Below, one piece after another: positions 17,873-26,286 of a stretch of DNA of 64,000 nucleotides. Each line of letters starts with the position of its first letter. Positions within the stretch are counted from its first letter, which is position 1. The notes below the pieces were generated by a model. The model had not been told where the DNA came from and made no database searches. It was given only the letters and a program-made list of their open reading frames with translations. Source of the stretch: Zymomonas mobilis subsp. pomaceae ATCC 29192 (GTDB lineage: Bacteria > Pseudomonadota > Alphaproteobacteria > Sphingomonadales > Sphingomonadaceae). The position numbers were made by a program, and so were the translations under genes. The stretch lies in NCBI RefSeq assembly GCF_000218875.1, contig NC_015709.1, positions 1,681,001 through 1,745,000 of the forward strand, in the 5' to 3' direction.

Positions 17873-19018
17873 ACTATCCAGATGCTGGTAAATAGCTTCT
17901 GTGATCTGTTGTGGTAATTGTCCTGCCATGCCTTCAAAGGTCGTATTGGTTAATATAACAGCGGTTATACTCTGTTGACGATCAATAAACCATCTATGCC
18001 CATAAACACCACCCCATTGTAGGGTGTTTTTTGATTGACCTGTCCCTACAATTTGGGGGTCTATAATGAGAGACCCCCCATAGCCAAAACCAAAACCGGG
18101 TTTTTGGGAGGCCATTTTTGCCCCGACATGATTGGTAAACATACGGTCTACACTACTCTTTTTCAGCAAGCTGTCCCCGTTCAAACGAATTATTTCTAAA
18201 AAACGCAGAATATCGGGTGCATTACCTACCATGCCGGCACCCCCTGAAGGGTAGGCTGTTTTTTCTTCGGCACGCCTGGGTGAAAAGATGATTGCCCCTT
18301 TCTCATCAGGTGAGAGAATCTCTTCAATGCGCATTCTTTTAGGCATAGGGTCGGCATTATAATAAGGGGTCGCCAAAACGTCTGATGTCCCCCAAAATCG
18401 GCATGATTCGAGCCCTAAAGGCGCAGTAATATATTTCTCGATAATATTGGGTAAGGGGCGGTCACAGATATTTTCAAGCATGGCGCCGACAACATCAATA
18501 GCTAAAGAATAATCCCATTTCTCTTCGGGTGAATAGAATAAAGGCGCTAACGCCAGTCGTCGCATGTTTTCATCTAAAGTAAGCGTTGGGCAGTAATCAA
18601 TACCATCAGAAATGCCTAAACGATGATAGATAGAATCTTTGGGTAAGGCGAATCCGTAACTTAAACCAGCCTGATGGGTTAGCAAATGGTGCAGGGTAAT
18701 AACCGGATGTTCCCCTGTTTCGGGTAAGGTCGGTTTGAAATAAGGGAGCCAACGCGTTACGGGCGTATCAAGGGAGATAACGCCTTGTTCTACCAATTTT
18801 AAAGCAGCCACTGTTACAAAAGGCTTGGTCACTGAAGAGAGACGAAAGGCTGTCTCTAGATGCATAGCCTTTTGTGCTTCACGATCTTTCCATCCAACAG
18901 CTTTTTCATAAATCAGACGGCCTTTATGGGCAATCAGAATAACCCCGCCCACTAAACGCTGATTTGCTAAAGACTGCGCAATGACTTTATCAAGCGTTTC
19001 TGACAAATTGGTTGCCAT
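17870..19018 (-). CDS. Serine hydrolase, class C beta-lactamase family
   Basis: Penicillin-binding-like hydrolase of 382 residues. The SxxK nucleophile motif is SVTK at 62-65. A Tyr motif, YSL, sits at 170-172 in EEKWDYSLAIDVVG, and a late GGVYGH is in the place of the third KTG-type motif. No signal peptide is seen, so it is probably cytoplasmic. Such proteins are usually esterases or D-amino-acid peptidases; true beta-lactamase activity is not implied. It is convergent with ptsP and downstream of gnl, with a 389-bp gap. Confidence 0.85.
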   Translation of the reverse strand: MATNLSETLDKVIAQSLANQRLVGGVILIAHKGRLIYEKAVGWKDREAQKAMHLETAFRLSSVTKPFVTVAALKLVEQGVISLDTPVTRWLPYFKPTLPETGEHPVITLHHLLTHQAGLSYGFALPKDSIYHRLGISDGIDYCPTLTLDENMRRLALAPLFYSPEEKWDYSLAIDVVGAMLENICDRPLPNIIEKYITAPLGLESCRFWGTSDVLATPYYNADPMPKRMRIEEILSPDEKGAIIFSPRRAEEKTAYPSGGAGMVGNAPDILRFLEIIRLNGDSLLKKSSVDRMFTNHVGAKMASQKPGFGFGYGGSLIIDPQIVGTGQSKNTLQWGGVYGHRWFIDRQQSITAVILTNTTFEGMAGQLPQQITEAIYQHLDS

Positions 19019-19172
19019 AAGGCTGTCTTTCTCTTCAACAAAACCCGTATATTAGAACCAATAAGCACAAAAATAACGCATTGCCTAGAAATCTATTTTA
19101 TTGTTGAAAGAAAATTAAACTGACAAAGTTAATCGACAATGGAAAGAATATTCTCCTTTCATCAAGGATAAA

Positions 19173-19245
19173 AGCTGATTATTTTTAGAAATTTTTTAAA
19201 TAAAAGGGATAATAACCTTTAAAAAATTTCTAAAAACAATCAGCT
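19173..19245. repeat. Long near-perfect inverted repeat between gnl and serine hydrolase
   Basis: Arms 19173-19200 and 19218-19245 are 28 nt each and pair at 27 of 28 positions around a 17-nt loop. Plus-strand CTGTTTTTTT follows. It lies within the 389-bp gap 19019-19407, 163 bp past the gnl stop. It may act as a terminator for gnl or as a processed RNA hairpin. Nothing else is recognisable in that gap. Confidence 0.75.
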
Positions 19246-19407
19246 CTGTTTTTTTAATTAAAAAGTATTCAGATCTAGATTAAGCGATTTTGCCTTTGGG
19301 CATCCTCTTCTAATACATCGCTTTGATAATCAGATCTGTTACTTCTATCTTGCATCTTCTATCTGGCTAGCTTGTTGCTCTTATTCCAGACAGATAATTC
19401 CACGTTT

Positions 19408-20478
19408 TTAACCAAAAGTTTTGGTACGGACGCGCAAGATATTATGACATGCCGAGATGAAAAGCGTTTGACCCTGTTCACCAAAGCAGCAATTTGAAAG
19501 CGCCTGCCCTGGTTCGCCAGCGATCAACCCTAAACATTCACCATCGGGGGCAAAGATATAAAGACCGCCCGAAGCAGAAGCAAAAAGATTGCCTTGTTTA
19601 TCGATGTTCATACCATCAGGTAAACCCGGGAGACCCTGATCAAAATATTCTTTACGGAAATTGCGCAAAAGCGTGCGACCCGTTGGTAAACCGTCGGTAC
19701 CCATGGAATAAACCCAGATATTAGGGCTGGCACGATCAGAATTCGAAACGTAAAGCTTGGTTTCATCTGGTGAGAGCGCTAATCCGTTCGGACGGCTAAG
19801 ACCGGCTTCGATGAGATCAAGTTTCCCATCTGGGGAAAGGCGGAATACACCGTTATAGTTCATTTCCTTGATGTCAGATTCATCAAGATTGGTCAGACCA
19901 TATGGCGGATCGGTGAAGTAAACCGCACCTGATTTAGAAATAATAAGATCATTCGGGCTATTGAAACGCTTGCCCTTATAATTATCAACCACCACGGTAC
20001 GCTGACGTGTTACCGGATCGAGTTTCATAATTGCACGGGAGCCACTATCTGCAATCCAGACTTTACCGTCAGGGCCAACTTTCATGCCATTTGAGCCCGG
20101 TTCGCGGAATTGACCAGCGGGAACAGGTTCAACATGCCCTGAAGGCTTTAGAAAGATACTGGTACCGCCATCAGCCGTCCATTTACGCATGATGTTAGCG
20201 GGGGGGTCGCTGAACAGCAGATAGCTGCCATTTTTGATCCAGACAGGTCCTTCAGACCATTGAATATTGGAAGAAATTACCTCGATAGGGGTTGAAACAT
20301 CCAAAATGGAGTCAAGACGAGGTGAAAATTTAGTAATTTTACCGATAATTGATCCGTTCATAACATTTTTTGCAGCCTGGGCTGCCCCTGTAATTGAAGC
20401 TGTTACTGTCATAGCGGCAATAGGTACCACAACAGCTGCGGAAAGGCATTCACGACGAGACATACGACCAGTGGTCAT
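19408..20478 (-). CDS. gnl: Periplasmic gluconolactonase
   Basis: Hydrolyses glucono-delta-lactone to gluconate. In Zymomonas it acts after glucose-fructose oxidoreductase in the periplasm. The 356-residue precursor has a twin-arginine leader (MSRREC with Arg8-Arg9, a long hydrophobic region, and an AQA cleavage site near 35). The SMP-30/gluconolactonase beta-propeller follows, with WSEGPVW, NGMKVGPDGKVWIADSGS, NSPNDL, YFTDPPYG, RPNGLALSPDE and LPDGMNID repeats containing metal-binding Glu, Asn and Asp positions. GGAG lies eight bases before the ATG. The gene stands alone between long gaps. Confidence 0.93.
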   Translation of the reverse strand: MTTGRMSRRECLSAAVVVPIAAMTVTASITGAAQAAKNVMNGSIIGKITKFSPRLDSILDVSTPIEVISSNIQWSEGPVWIKNGSYLLFSDPPANIMRKWTADGGTSIFLKPSGHVEPVPAGQFREPGSNGMKVGPDGKVWIADSGSRAIMKLDPVTRQRTVVVDNYKGKRFNSPNDLIISKSGAVYFTDPPYGLTNLDESDIKEMNYNGVFRLSPDGKLDLIEAGLSRPNGLALSPDETKLYVSNSDRASPNIWVYSMGTDGLPTGRTLLRNFRKEYFDQGLPGLPDGMNIDKQGNLFASASGGLYIFAPDGECLGLIAGEPGQALSNCCFGEQGQTLFISACHNILRVRTKTFG

Positions 20479-20732
20479 TTAACGACTCCTGCAACTAATC
20501 GGGTCTTTATTCAAAAAAGGTCACAAAAAGTCTTGTTATTTCTCTGAAAAATTTAAGAAAAAATCCTGATAGAACGCGCTCTAAAAAATACGTTTGAAAT
20601 AAAATTCATTTATCGCTACTAATAAAAGCAATTCCATACGCCATGGTAAACGTTGTCATAAATGATGCGTATTTTATTTTTCCCAAAATATTAATTTTAT
20701 TCCATCTATAATAAAGAAACGTTTTCTCGCTA

Positions 20733-21506
20733 CTAGCAATAATATGTCATAATTTTTTTGAAGATAGCCTGAAACATATCAGGCGTCAGGCGTTTTGTAT
20801 TCTGATTATAACGGGAACAATGATAACTATCGATCAGACGTAATCCTGAAGGTAGTGGATATTCAGCACCATGTTTAAAAGGCATTTCTGCCAAACGAAT
20901 ATTAAAATGCCGCAAAATAGTCTGATGGGCGATCTGTCCCAGCGCTAAAATTATCTTTAAATGAGAAAAATTCTGAAGTGTAGCCTGCAAAAAAGGGCGG
21001 CAGGTTGTTATTTCAAGAGGTGTCGGCTTGTTAGCGGGGGGCAAACATCGGACTGCATTAAGAACTGAAACCCCTTTTAACTGAAGACTATCATCAATTT
21101 TTTCTTCGTAAGTGCCGGTGGCCAATCCGAAATGAATAAGGGTTTCATAAAGAAGGATACCGGCGAAATCGCCTGTAAAAGGGCGACCTGTTCGATTGGC
21201 ACCTCGCATCCCCGGAGCCAGTCCGATAATGGCCAACCATGGATCGGGATCACCAAAAGGCGGAACCGGTGCATTAAACCAAGCTGGATGAGATAACTGT
21301 AGCGCATGTCGAAAATCAGCCAAACGGGGACATAGCGGACAATCAGGGTCAGGACGCAAGGGAGAATTTGAAAAAATCGGTGTTTTTAAAGCGGGTAAAG
21401 GGTTCCTTTTTTTATGAGGACTTAATTTTTTTGTCTTTGATATAGGCCGAGAGATAGTCATGGAAAAGCGATAGAATATTTTTGAAAAAGGATAAACTGC
21501 TGACAT
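20733..21506 (-). CDS. Uracil-DNA glycosylase, family 5 (UDGb type)
   Basis: Removes uracil and other deaminated bases from DNA. Four cysteines in the iron-sulfur pattern are visible at about residues 56, 59, 154 and 169 (DCPLC, RC, TC). The active-site block GLAPGMRGANRTGRPFTGD, which lacks the usual Asp as in UDGb, and C-terminal SYHCSRYNQNTKRLT point to family 5. Length is 257 residues. A later start at 21461 is possible because the first 15 residues look non-conserved. It is divergent from folK. Confidence 0.88.
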   Translation of the reverse strand: MSAVYPFSKIFYRFSMTISRPISKTKKLSPHKKRNPLPALKTPIFSNSPLRPDPDCPLCPRLADFRHALQLSHPAWFNAPVPPFGDPDPWLAIIGLAPGMRGANRTGRPFTGDFAGILLYETLIHFGLATGTYEEKIDDSLQLKGVSVLNAVRCLPPANKPTPLEITTCRPFLQATLQNFSHLKIILALGQIAHQTILRHFNIRLAEMPFKHGAEYPLPSGLRLIDSYHCSRYNQNTKRLTPDMFQAIFKKIMTYYC

Positions 21507-21638
21507 ATCTTCAGAAAGAATTCCCTTTTCGTTAAAAAAACGTGTTTTAGATTTTTAAAAAGAGCATTTGATTTTTTTCTTTTTTAAAGCTTCCCGGCCA
21601 GTTTCCATTGCCTCATTTTCGTTTCAGGATATATAATA

Positions 21639-22190
21639 ATGTTATACGCGCTCGCATTAGGGTCTAATCGGTGGCATGGCCGCTATGGAGCACCAAAAGC
21701 GGTTATAGACGCCGCTATTGCCGATTTAAGCGCCCAAGGGCTTACTATCAAAGCACAAGCCACTATCTTTGAAACACAGGCTGTAGGGCCAGCAGGGCGA
21801 CGTTTCGCCAATACGGCTATTATTGTTCAAACTACGTTGTTGCCCCTATCTTTATTGGCGCTTTGTAAAAAAACGGAACAGCTCTTTGGAAGACGGGCAG
21901 GGCGGCGATGGGGCGCCCGTGTTCTTGATATTGATATTCTGCTATGGGAAAAAGGGCGTTGGCCACAAAAAAAACAACCTCTATTACGGTATCGCCCCGG
22001 CCTAACGTCGAATAAACCGCCTGCCTTATGGCCAACACTGCATATTCCCCATCTAGAAATTAGCCGCCGTGATTTTGTGCTAAAACCTTTAACCGAGATA
22101 GCTGGAAATTGGCGTGTTTTTGAAAAAAATAGGTTTTTTACCGTTAAACAGCTTTATTTTCGTTATAAGTGCTTGACCCCTAAGCAATAA
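21639..22190 (+). CDS. folK: 2-amino-4-hydroxy-6-hydroxymethyldihydropteridine diphosphokinase FolK
   Basis: Transfers pyrophosphate from ATP to hydroxymethyl dihydropterin in folate synthesis. LALGSNRWH opens the protein, RFANTAIIVQTTLLPLSLL and GRRWGARVLDIDILLWEKG carry the pterin/ATP-binding residues, and LHIPHLEISRRDFVLKPL ends the domain. Length is 183 residues. AGGA lies about nine bases before the ATG. It is divergent from the uracil-DNA glycosylase gene and precedes tRNA-Lys. Confidence 0.95.
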   Translation: MLYALALGSNRWHGRYGAPKAVIDAAIADLSAQGLTIKAQATIFETQAVGPAGRRFANTAIIVQTTLLPLSLLALCKKTEQLFGRRAGRRWGARVLDIDILLWEKGRWPQKKQPLLRYRPGLTSNKPPALWPTLHIPHLEISRRDFVLKPLTEIAGNWRVFEKNRFFTVKQLYFRYKCLTPKQ

Positions 22191-22291
22191 GTCCCTAGGG
22201 AAGCACTCCCAGACGGGGAGTTGATTCAACGTCTTTCAAAAATTAGGTCTTCATGAATATTTTATAATATTTCTGATGATAGACCTTGGTT

Positions 22292-22367
22292 GGGTCCGTA
22301 GCTCAGTTGGTAGAGCAAGCGACTTTTAATCGAGAGGTCCCGGGTTCGAATCCCGGCGGACCCACCA
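22292..22367 (+). tRNA. tRNA-Lys (anticodon TTT)
   Basis: A 76-nt cloverleaf with encoded CCA. The acceptor stem GGGTCCG pairs with CGGACCC, the D arm is GCTC/GAGC, the anticodon loop is CTTTTAA (anticodon TTT) and the T arm is CCGGG/CCCGG around TTCGAAT. The anticodon stem AGCGA/TCGAG has only three Watson-Crick pairs; positions 27-43 (A-G) and 28-42 (G-A) are purine mismatches. It stands alone between folK and the mfd terminator. Confidence 0.96.
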
Positions 22368-22489
22368 CCTCTCTCCTTATTTTTATCGCCAAAAATGACA
22401 AAGCCGGATGGCTGTTACCGCCGTTACGGGAAGTCGACTTTTTTTAAAGCCTGCGTCAGAGTATTTCTGTCTTTCCCCTATCAAAAAAG

Positions 22490-22548
22490 CTAAAAGCTAT
22501 TCCCGAAAGACTTCGGTAATTTTGTCTTTCTAAAAGAATAGCTTTTAG
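22490..22548 (-). terminator. Nested-hairpin terminator of mfd
   Basis: CTAAAAGCTATTC (22490-22502) pairs perfectly with GAATAGCTTTTAG (22536-22548). The loop contains a second perfect 7-bp stem, GAAAGAC (22505-22511) with GTCTTTC (22524-22530). On the minus strand a CTTTTTTG tract follows. It begins eight bases past the mfd stop codon. Confidence 0.85.
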
Positions 22549-22555
22549 TAGGGCG

Positions 22556-25500
22556 TTATCCGGCCAAGGCGACTTTCGCTAATCCTCGAGAAAGTTGTAC
22601 TAATCCGTTTAATCTTGATTTTTGGTCAGGCCAGTTGCGCTGGATAACCAGTTTTTGATCTGGTCTTAATTTAGCGGTGCCTTTTAATTTCTGAATGTAA
22701 TTCAGTAATCCGGTTACATTCGGAAAATTATCGTTGTTAAAAGAGATTAACGCACCTCGGGGGCCGCCATCTAAGCGGATAATATGCGCTTGCCGACAAT
22801 TCGTTTTGATTTCGATAATAGCCATCAGATTTTTCGTTTCCTGAGGCAAAGAACCAAAACGATCAATCAATTCAGCCGCAAACGCATCAATATCTTCCCG
22901 ATTTTTAATGTCACTCATCCGGCGATAAAGCGCCATACGTAAATTGAGATCGGGGACATAACTTTCAGGAATTAAAATCGGGGCATCAATTGTTATTTGC
23001 GGTGAAAATTCATCCTGTTCTTTTGCGGCTGTAAGATCCCCTGATTTTGCTTCTAAAATCGCATCTTCCAGCATGGATTGATAAAGCTCAAAGCCTACTT
23101 CCTTGATATGTCCGGATTGTTCATCCCCTAAAAGATTACCGGCACCACGAATATCAAGATCATGACTGGCTAATTGGAAACCTGCCCCCAAAGAATCCAA
23201 GGTTGACAGAATATGCAATCTTTTTTCAGCCGTTTCACTGATAGCGTGATTGATGGGGGTCGTCATATACGCATAAGCACGGGTTTTGGACCGCCCTACG
23301 CGTCCTCTAATTTGATAAAGCTGTGACAAGCCAAAGCGATCGGCACGATAGACAATCATCGTATTAGCACTTGGAATATCAAGACCCGATTCAACAATTG
23401 TGGTGGACAGTAATACATCAAAACGTTTGTCGTAAAAGGCGGCCATGCGTTCTTCAACTTCTGATGCCGCCATTTGTCCATGGGCTATAACAAAACGGAC
23501 TTCTGGCACTTGATCGGTCAAGAATTTTTCAAGATCAACCAAGTCAGAAATACGCGGCACCACAATGAAGCTTTGTCCGCCCCGATAATGTTCACGCAGC
23601 AAGGCTTCCCGAATAGCAACGGGGTCCCAAGGCATGACATAACTACGAACAGCCAGTCTATCGATAGGCGGCGTCTGGATAACCGATAATTCACGCAAAC
23701 CAGACATTGCCATCTGTAAAGTGCGGGGAATAGGTGTTGCGGTCAGGGTTAATTGATGAACATCATTTTTTAAGGCTTTCAATCTTTCTTTGTGGACAAC
23801 GCCGAAATGCTGTTCCTCATCGACGATGACCAACCCTAATCGTTTAAATTGGATAGTTTTTGATAAAACTGCATGGGTGCCAATAACTATATCCATCGTC
23901 CCTTCGGCCAATTCCTGACGACAAATTTTTGCTTCTTTAGCGGGTACCAGCCTTGAAAGACGGCCAATTTTTAAAGGAAAACCTTCAAAACGTTCTATAA
24001 AATTGCTGTAGTGCTGACGGGCTAGCAATGTCGTCGGGCATACCAAAACAACCTGAAAACCAGCCATTGCGGCTATAAAAGCGGCCCGTAAGGCCACCTC
24101 TGTTTTACCAAAACCGACATCGCCACAGATCAGACGATCCATCGGTTTACCCTTGGCCAGATCTTCGATAACGTCGCTGATCGCCCGTTCTTGATCATCT
24201 GTTTCTTGATAGGGGAAACGATCAACAAAAAGCGGGTAACTAGCTGGATCGGCCAAGGCAACCGGCCCAGAGCGTAGAACTCTTTGCGCGGCTGTTGCCA
24301 TTAACTGACCAGCAATAGCGCGGATGCGCTCTTTCATTTTTGATTTGCGGGTCTGCCATGCGACGCCGCCTAATTTATCAAGAACGGTATTTTCATGGGC
24401 ATTGCCATACCGACTGAGCGTATCAATATTTTCAACCGGCACATAAAGTTTATCGCCGCCCTGATAGCTTAACGCAACACAGTCATGCGGCGCACTGCCG
24501 ACAGGGATGGACGTTAACCCTTCATAACAACCTATTCCATGATCGCTGTGAACGACCAGATCACCGGGGGTCAGACTCGCCAGTTCAGCCATGAAAGCAT
24601 CGGCTGATTTTCTCCTTTTGGCGCGTCTGACCAGACGATCCCCTAAAATATCCTGTTCGCTTAAAAGGGCGATGTCCGTTGTAAGAAAACCATGATCAAT
24701 CGGTAACACCATCAAAGCGGCACCAGAAATCTTTGATCGACTAATATCGGCGGCACCCAGTGCTTCTTGCCATGTGTCTGCTTCTATAACGCGTTTCAGA
24801 CCATGATCGGATAAAAGCCCCGCTAATCTTTCGCGTGAGCCTTTAGAATAGCTTGCCAGAATAACGCGCTTGTTCTGATTATTGAGTGCACCAATATAAT
24901 CCACGACCGCTTCATAAATATTACCGCCTTGACTACGTTCAGGTGCGAAATCACGCGGGGCGGCAATTTCCAGATCAATAACATGCGGGGCAGGGGGATG
25001 ATGAAAAGCGGTAATCTGATGCGCTGGCCAGCTTTCCAGATTTTGCAGCCAGTTTTCCCGATTCAAATAAAGCATATCCGGTTTTAACGGTCGGTAACTT
25101 CCGGCATCCTGACTTTGATGATCTTTGCGATGGCCGTAATAATCAAGGATAGCTTCAAAACGTTGTTCGGCGGCCTTGATGCAACCCTGATCATAAAAAA
25201 TGGCATCATCGGTGGAGAGATGATCAAATACGGTTACCAATTTTTCTTCAAACAGGGGTAACCAATGCTCCATACCGGACAGGCGGCGGCCTTCTGATAT
25301 AGCCTGATAAAGGGGATCAGTCGTCGCTGTTGCGCCGAATAAATCGCGATAACCACTTCGAAAACGTTTGATATTGTCGGGATCTAACAACGCTTCCGAG
25401 GCAGGTAATAAGGTAAAACTTTCAATATTGCTGATGCTACGTTGGTCTACCGGATCAAATTGGCGTAGACTTTCAATTTCATCACCGAAAAAATCAAGCC

Positions 25501-26059
25501 GCAAAGCATAGGGCAAGCCTGATGGCCATAAATCGATCAGGCCGCCCCGAATGGCATAATCACCGGCATGGCTAACCGTATCGCTTTGTTGATAGCCATG
25601 GGCCCGTAATAAAGTGACCAGTTGATCTCGATCAATACGCGCATTGGGGGCTAAATACTGGCTCAGCTGACGCAACCGGAACGGCGTTAAAACCCGTTGT
25701 GTCGCGGCCTCAATTGTCGTCACGACTAGTTGCGCTGTTTTAGGGCACCTCTGAAGGTCATAAAGTGTAGCAATACGATTTGCTGAAACGGAGAGTGACG
25801 GCGATGCCCGATCATAAGGGAGACAATCCCATGCCGGAAAAAATAAGGTTTCTAACTCAGGCGTGAAATAAGGGGCTGTCTCAATAATTGCACGCGCAGC
25901 CTGATCATCAGGGGCTATATAAAATAATCGGCCCCCTTTTCCTTTGCGAACGAAGGCACGGGCAATATCGCCTAGCAATAAAGGCTGGAAGCCATTTTCT
26001 ACGCCTGCCAGAGTCAGGGGCTGCGCCGCTTTTAAAATCTGACTAAGGTCTAAAAACAT
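22556..26059 (-). CDS. mfd: Transcription-repair coupling factor Mfd
   Basis: Releases RNA polymerase stalled at lesions and recruits UvrA. The ATG at 26059 has AAAGGACG just upstream and gives MFLDLSQIL, the family N-terminus (1167 residues); an in-frame upstream start at 26116 is unlikely. The order is UvrB-homology region, RNA-polymerase-interaction domain (GDLVVHSDHGIGCYEGL), then SF2 translocase with GDVGFGKTEVALRAA, DEEQHFG, TATPIPRTL and GLDIPSANT, and a C-terminal TRCF domain. It is divergent from recG with about 230 bp between. Confidence 0.97.
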   Translation of the reverse strand: MFLDLSQILKAAQPLTLAGVENGFQPLLLGDIARAFVRKGKGGRLFYIAPDDQAARAIIETAPYFTPELETLFFPAWDCLPYDRASPSLSVSANRIATLYDLQRCPKTAQLVVTTIEAATQRVLTPFRLRQLSQYLAPNARIDRDQLVTLLRAHGYQQSDTVSHAGDYAIRGGLIDLWPSGLPYALRLDFFGDEIESLRQFDPVDQRSISNIESFTLLPASEALLDPDNIKRFRSGYRDLFGATATTDPLYQAISEGRRLSGMEHWLPLFEEKLVTVFDHLSTDDAIFYDQGCIKAAEQRFEAILDYYGHRKDHQSQDAGSYRPLKPDMLYLNRENWLQNLESWPAHQITAFHHPPAPHVIDLEIAAPRDFAPERSQGGNIYEAVVDYIGALNNQNKRVILASYSKGSRERLAGLLSDHGLKRVIEADTWQEALGAADISRSKISGAALMVLPIDHGFLTTDIALLSEQDILGDRLVRRAKRRKSADAFMAELASLTPGDLVVHSDHGIGCYEGLTSIPVGSAPHDCVALSYQGGDKLYVPVENIDTLSRYGNAHENTVLDKLGGVAWQTRKSKMKERIRAIAGQLMATAAQRVLRSGPVALADPASYPLFVDRFPYQETDDQERAISDVIEDLAKGKPMDRLICGDVGFGKTEVALRAAFIAAMAGFQVVLVCPTTLLARQHYSNFIERFEGFPLKIGRLSRLVPAKEAKICRQELAEGTMDIVIGTHAVLSKTIQFKRLGLVIVDEEQHFGVVHKERLKALKNDVHQLTLTATPIPRTLQMAMSGLRELSVIQTPPIDRLAVRSYVMPWDPVAIREALLREHYRGGQSFIVVPRISDLVDLEKFLTDQVPEVRFVIAHGQMAASEVEERMAAFYDKRFDVLLSTTIVESGLDIPSANTMIVYRADRFGLSQLYQIRGRVGRSKTRAYAYMTTPINHAISETAEKRLHILSTLDSLGAGFQLASHDLDIRGAGNLLGDEQSGHIKEVGFELYQSMLEDAILEAKSGDLTAAKEQDEFSPQITIDAPILIPESYVPDLNLRMALYRRMSDIKNREDIDAFAAELIDRFGSLPQETKNLMAIIEIKTNCRQAHIIRLDGGPRGALISFNNDNFPNVTGLLNYIQKLKGTAKLRPDQKLVIQRNWPDQKSRLNGLVQLSRGLAKVALAG

Positions 26060-26286
26060 GCTCGTCCTTTTACGCTCAATATGTATAGTGGTACCCAGCT
26101 TGATCCGGTCTGCCACTTGTTCACTATAGAATCTAATCTCGGCAGACAGCCCATTGTTGTTCCATAACAGTTGAAAAATGGATTATCCTGTCTGAAGGAT
26201 CGGAAGGCCTTTTTACAGATTTCTACCTACAAAAAAATAACAACCGTGTATTGAACTCTGTTTTTGACAGGCTATGCCTTATAAAT

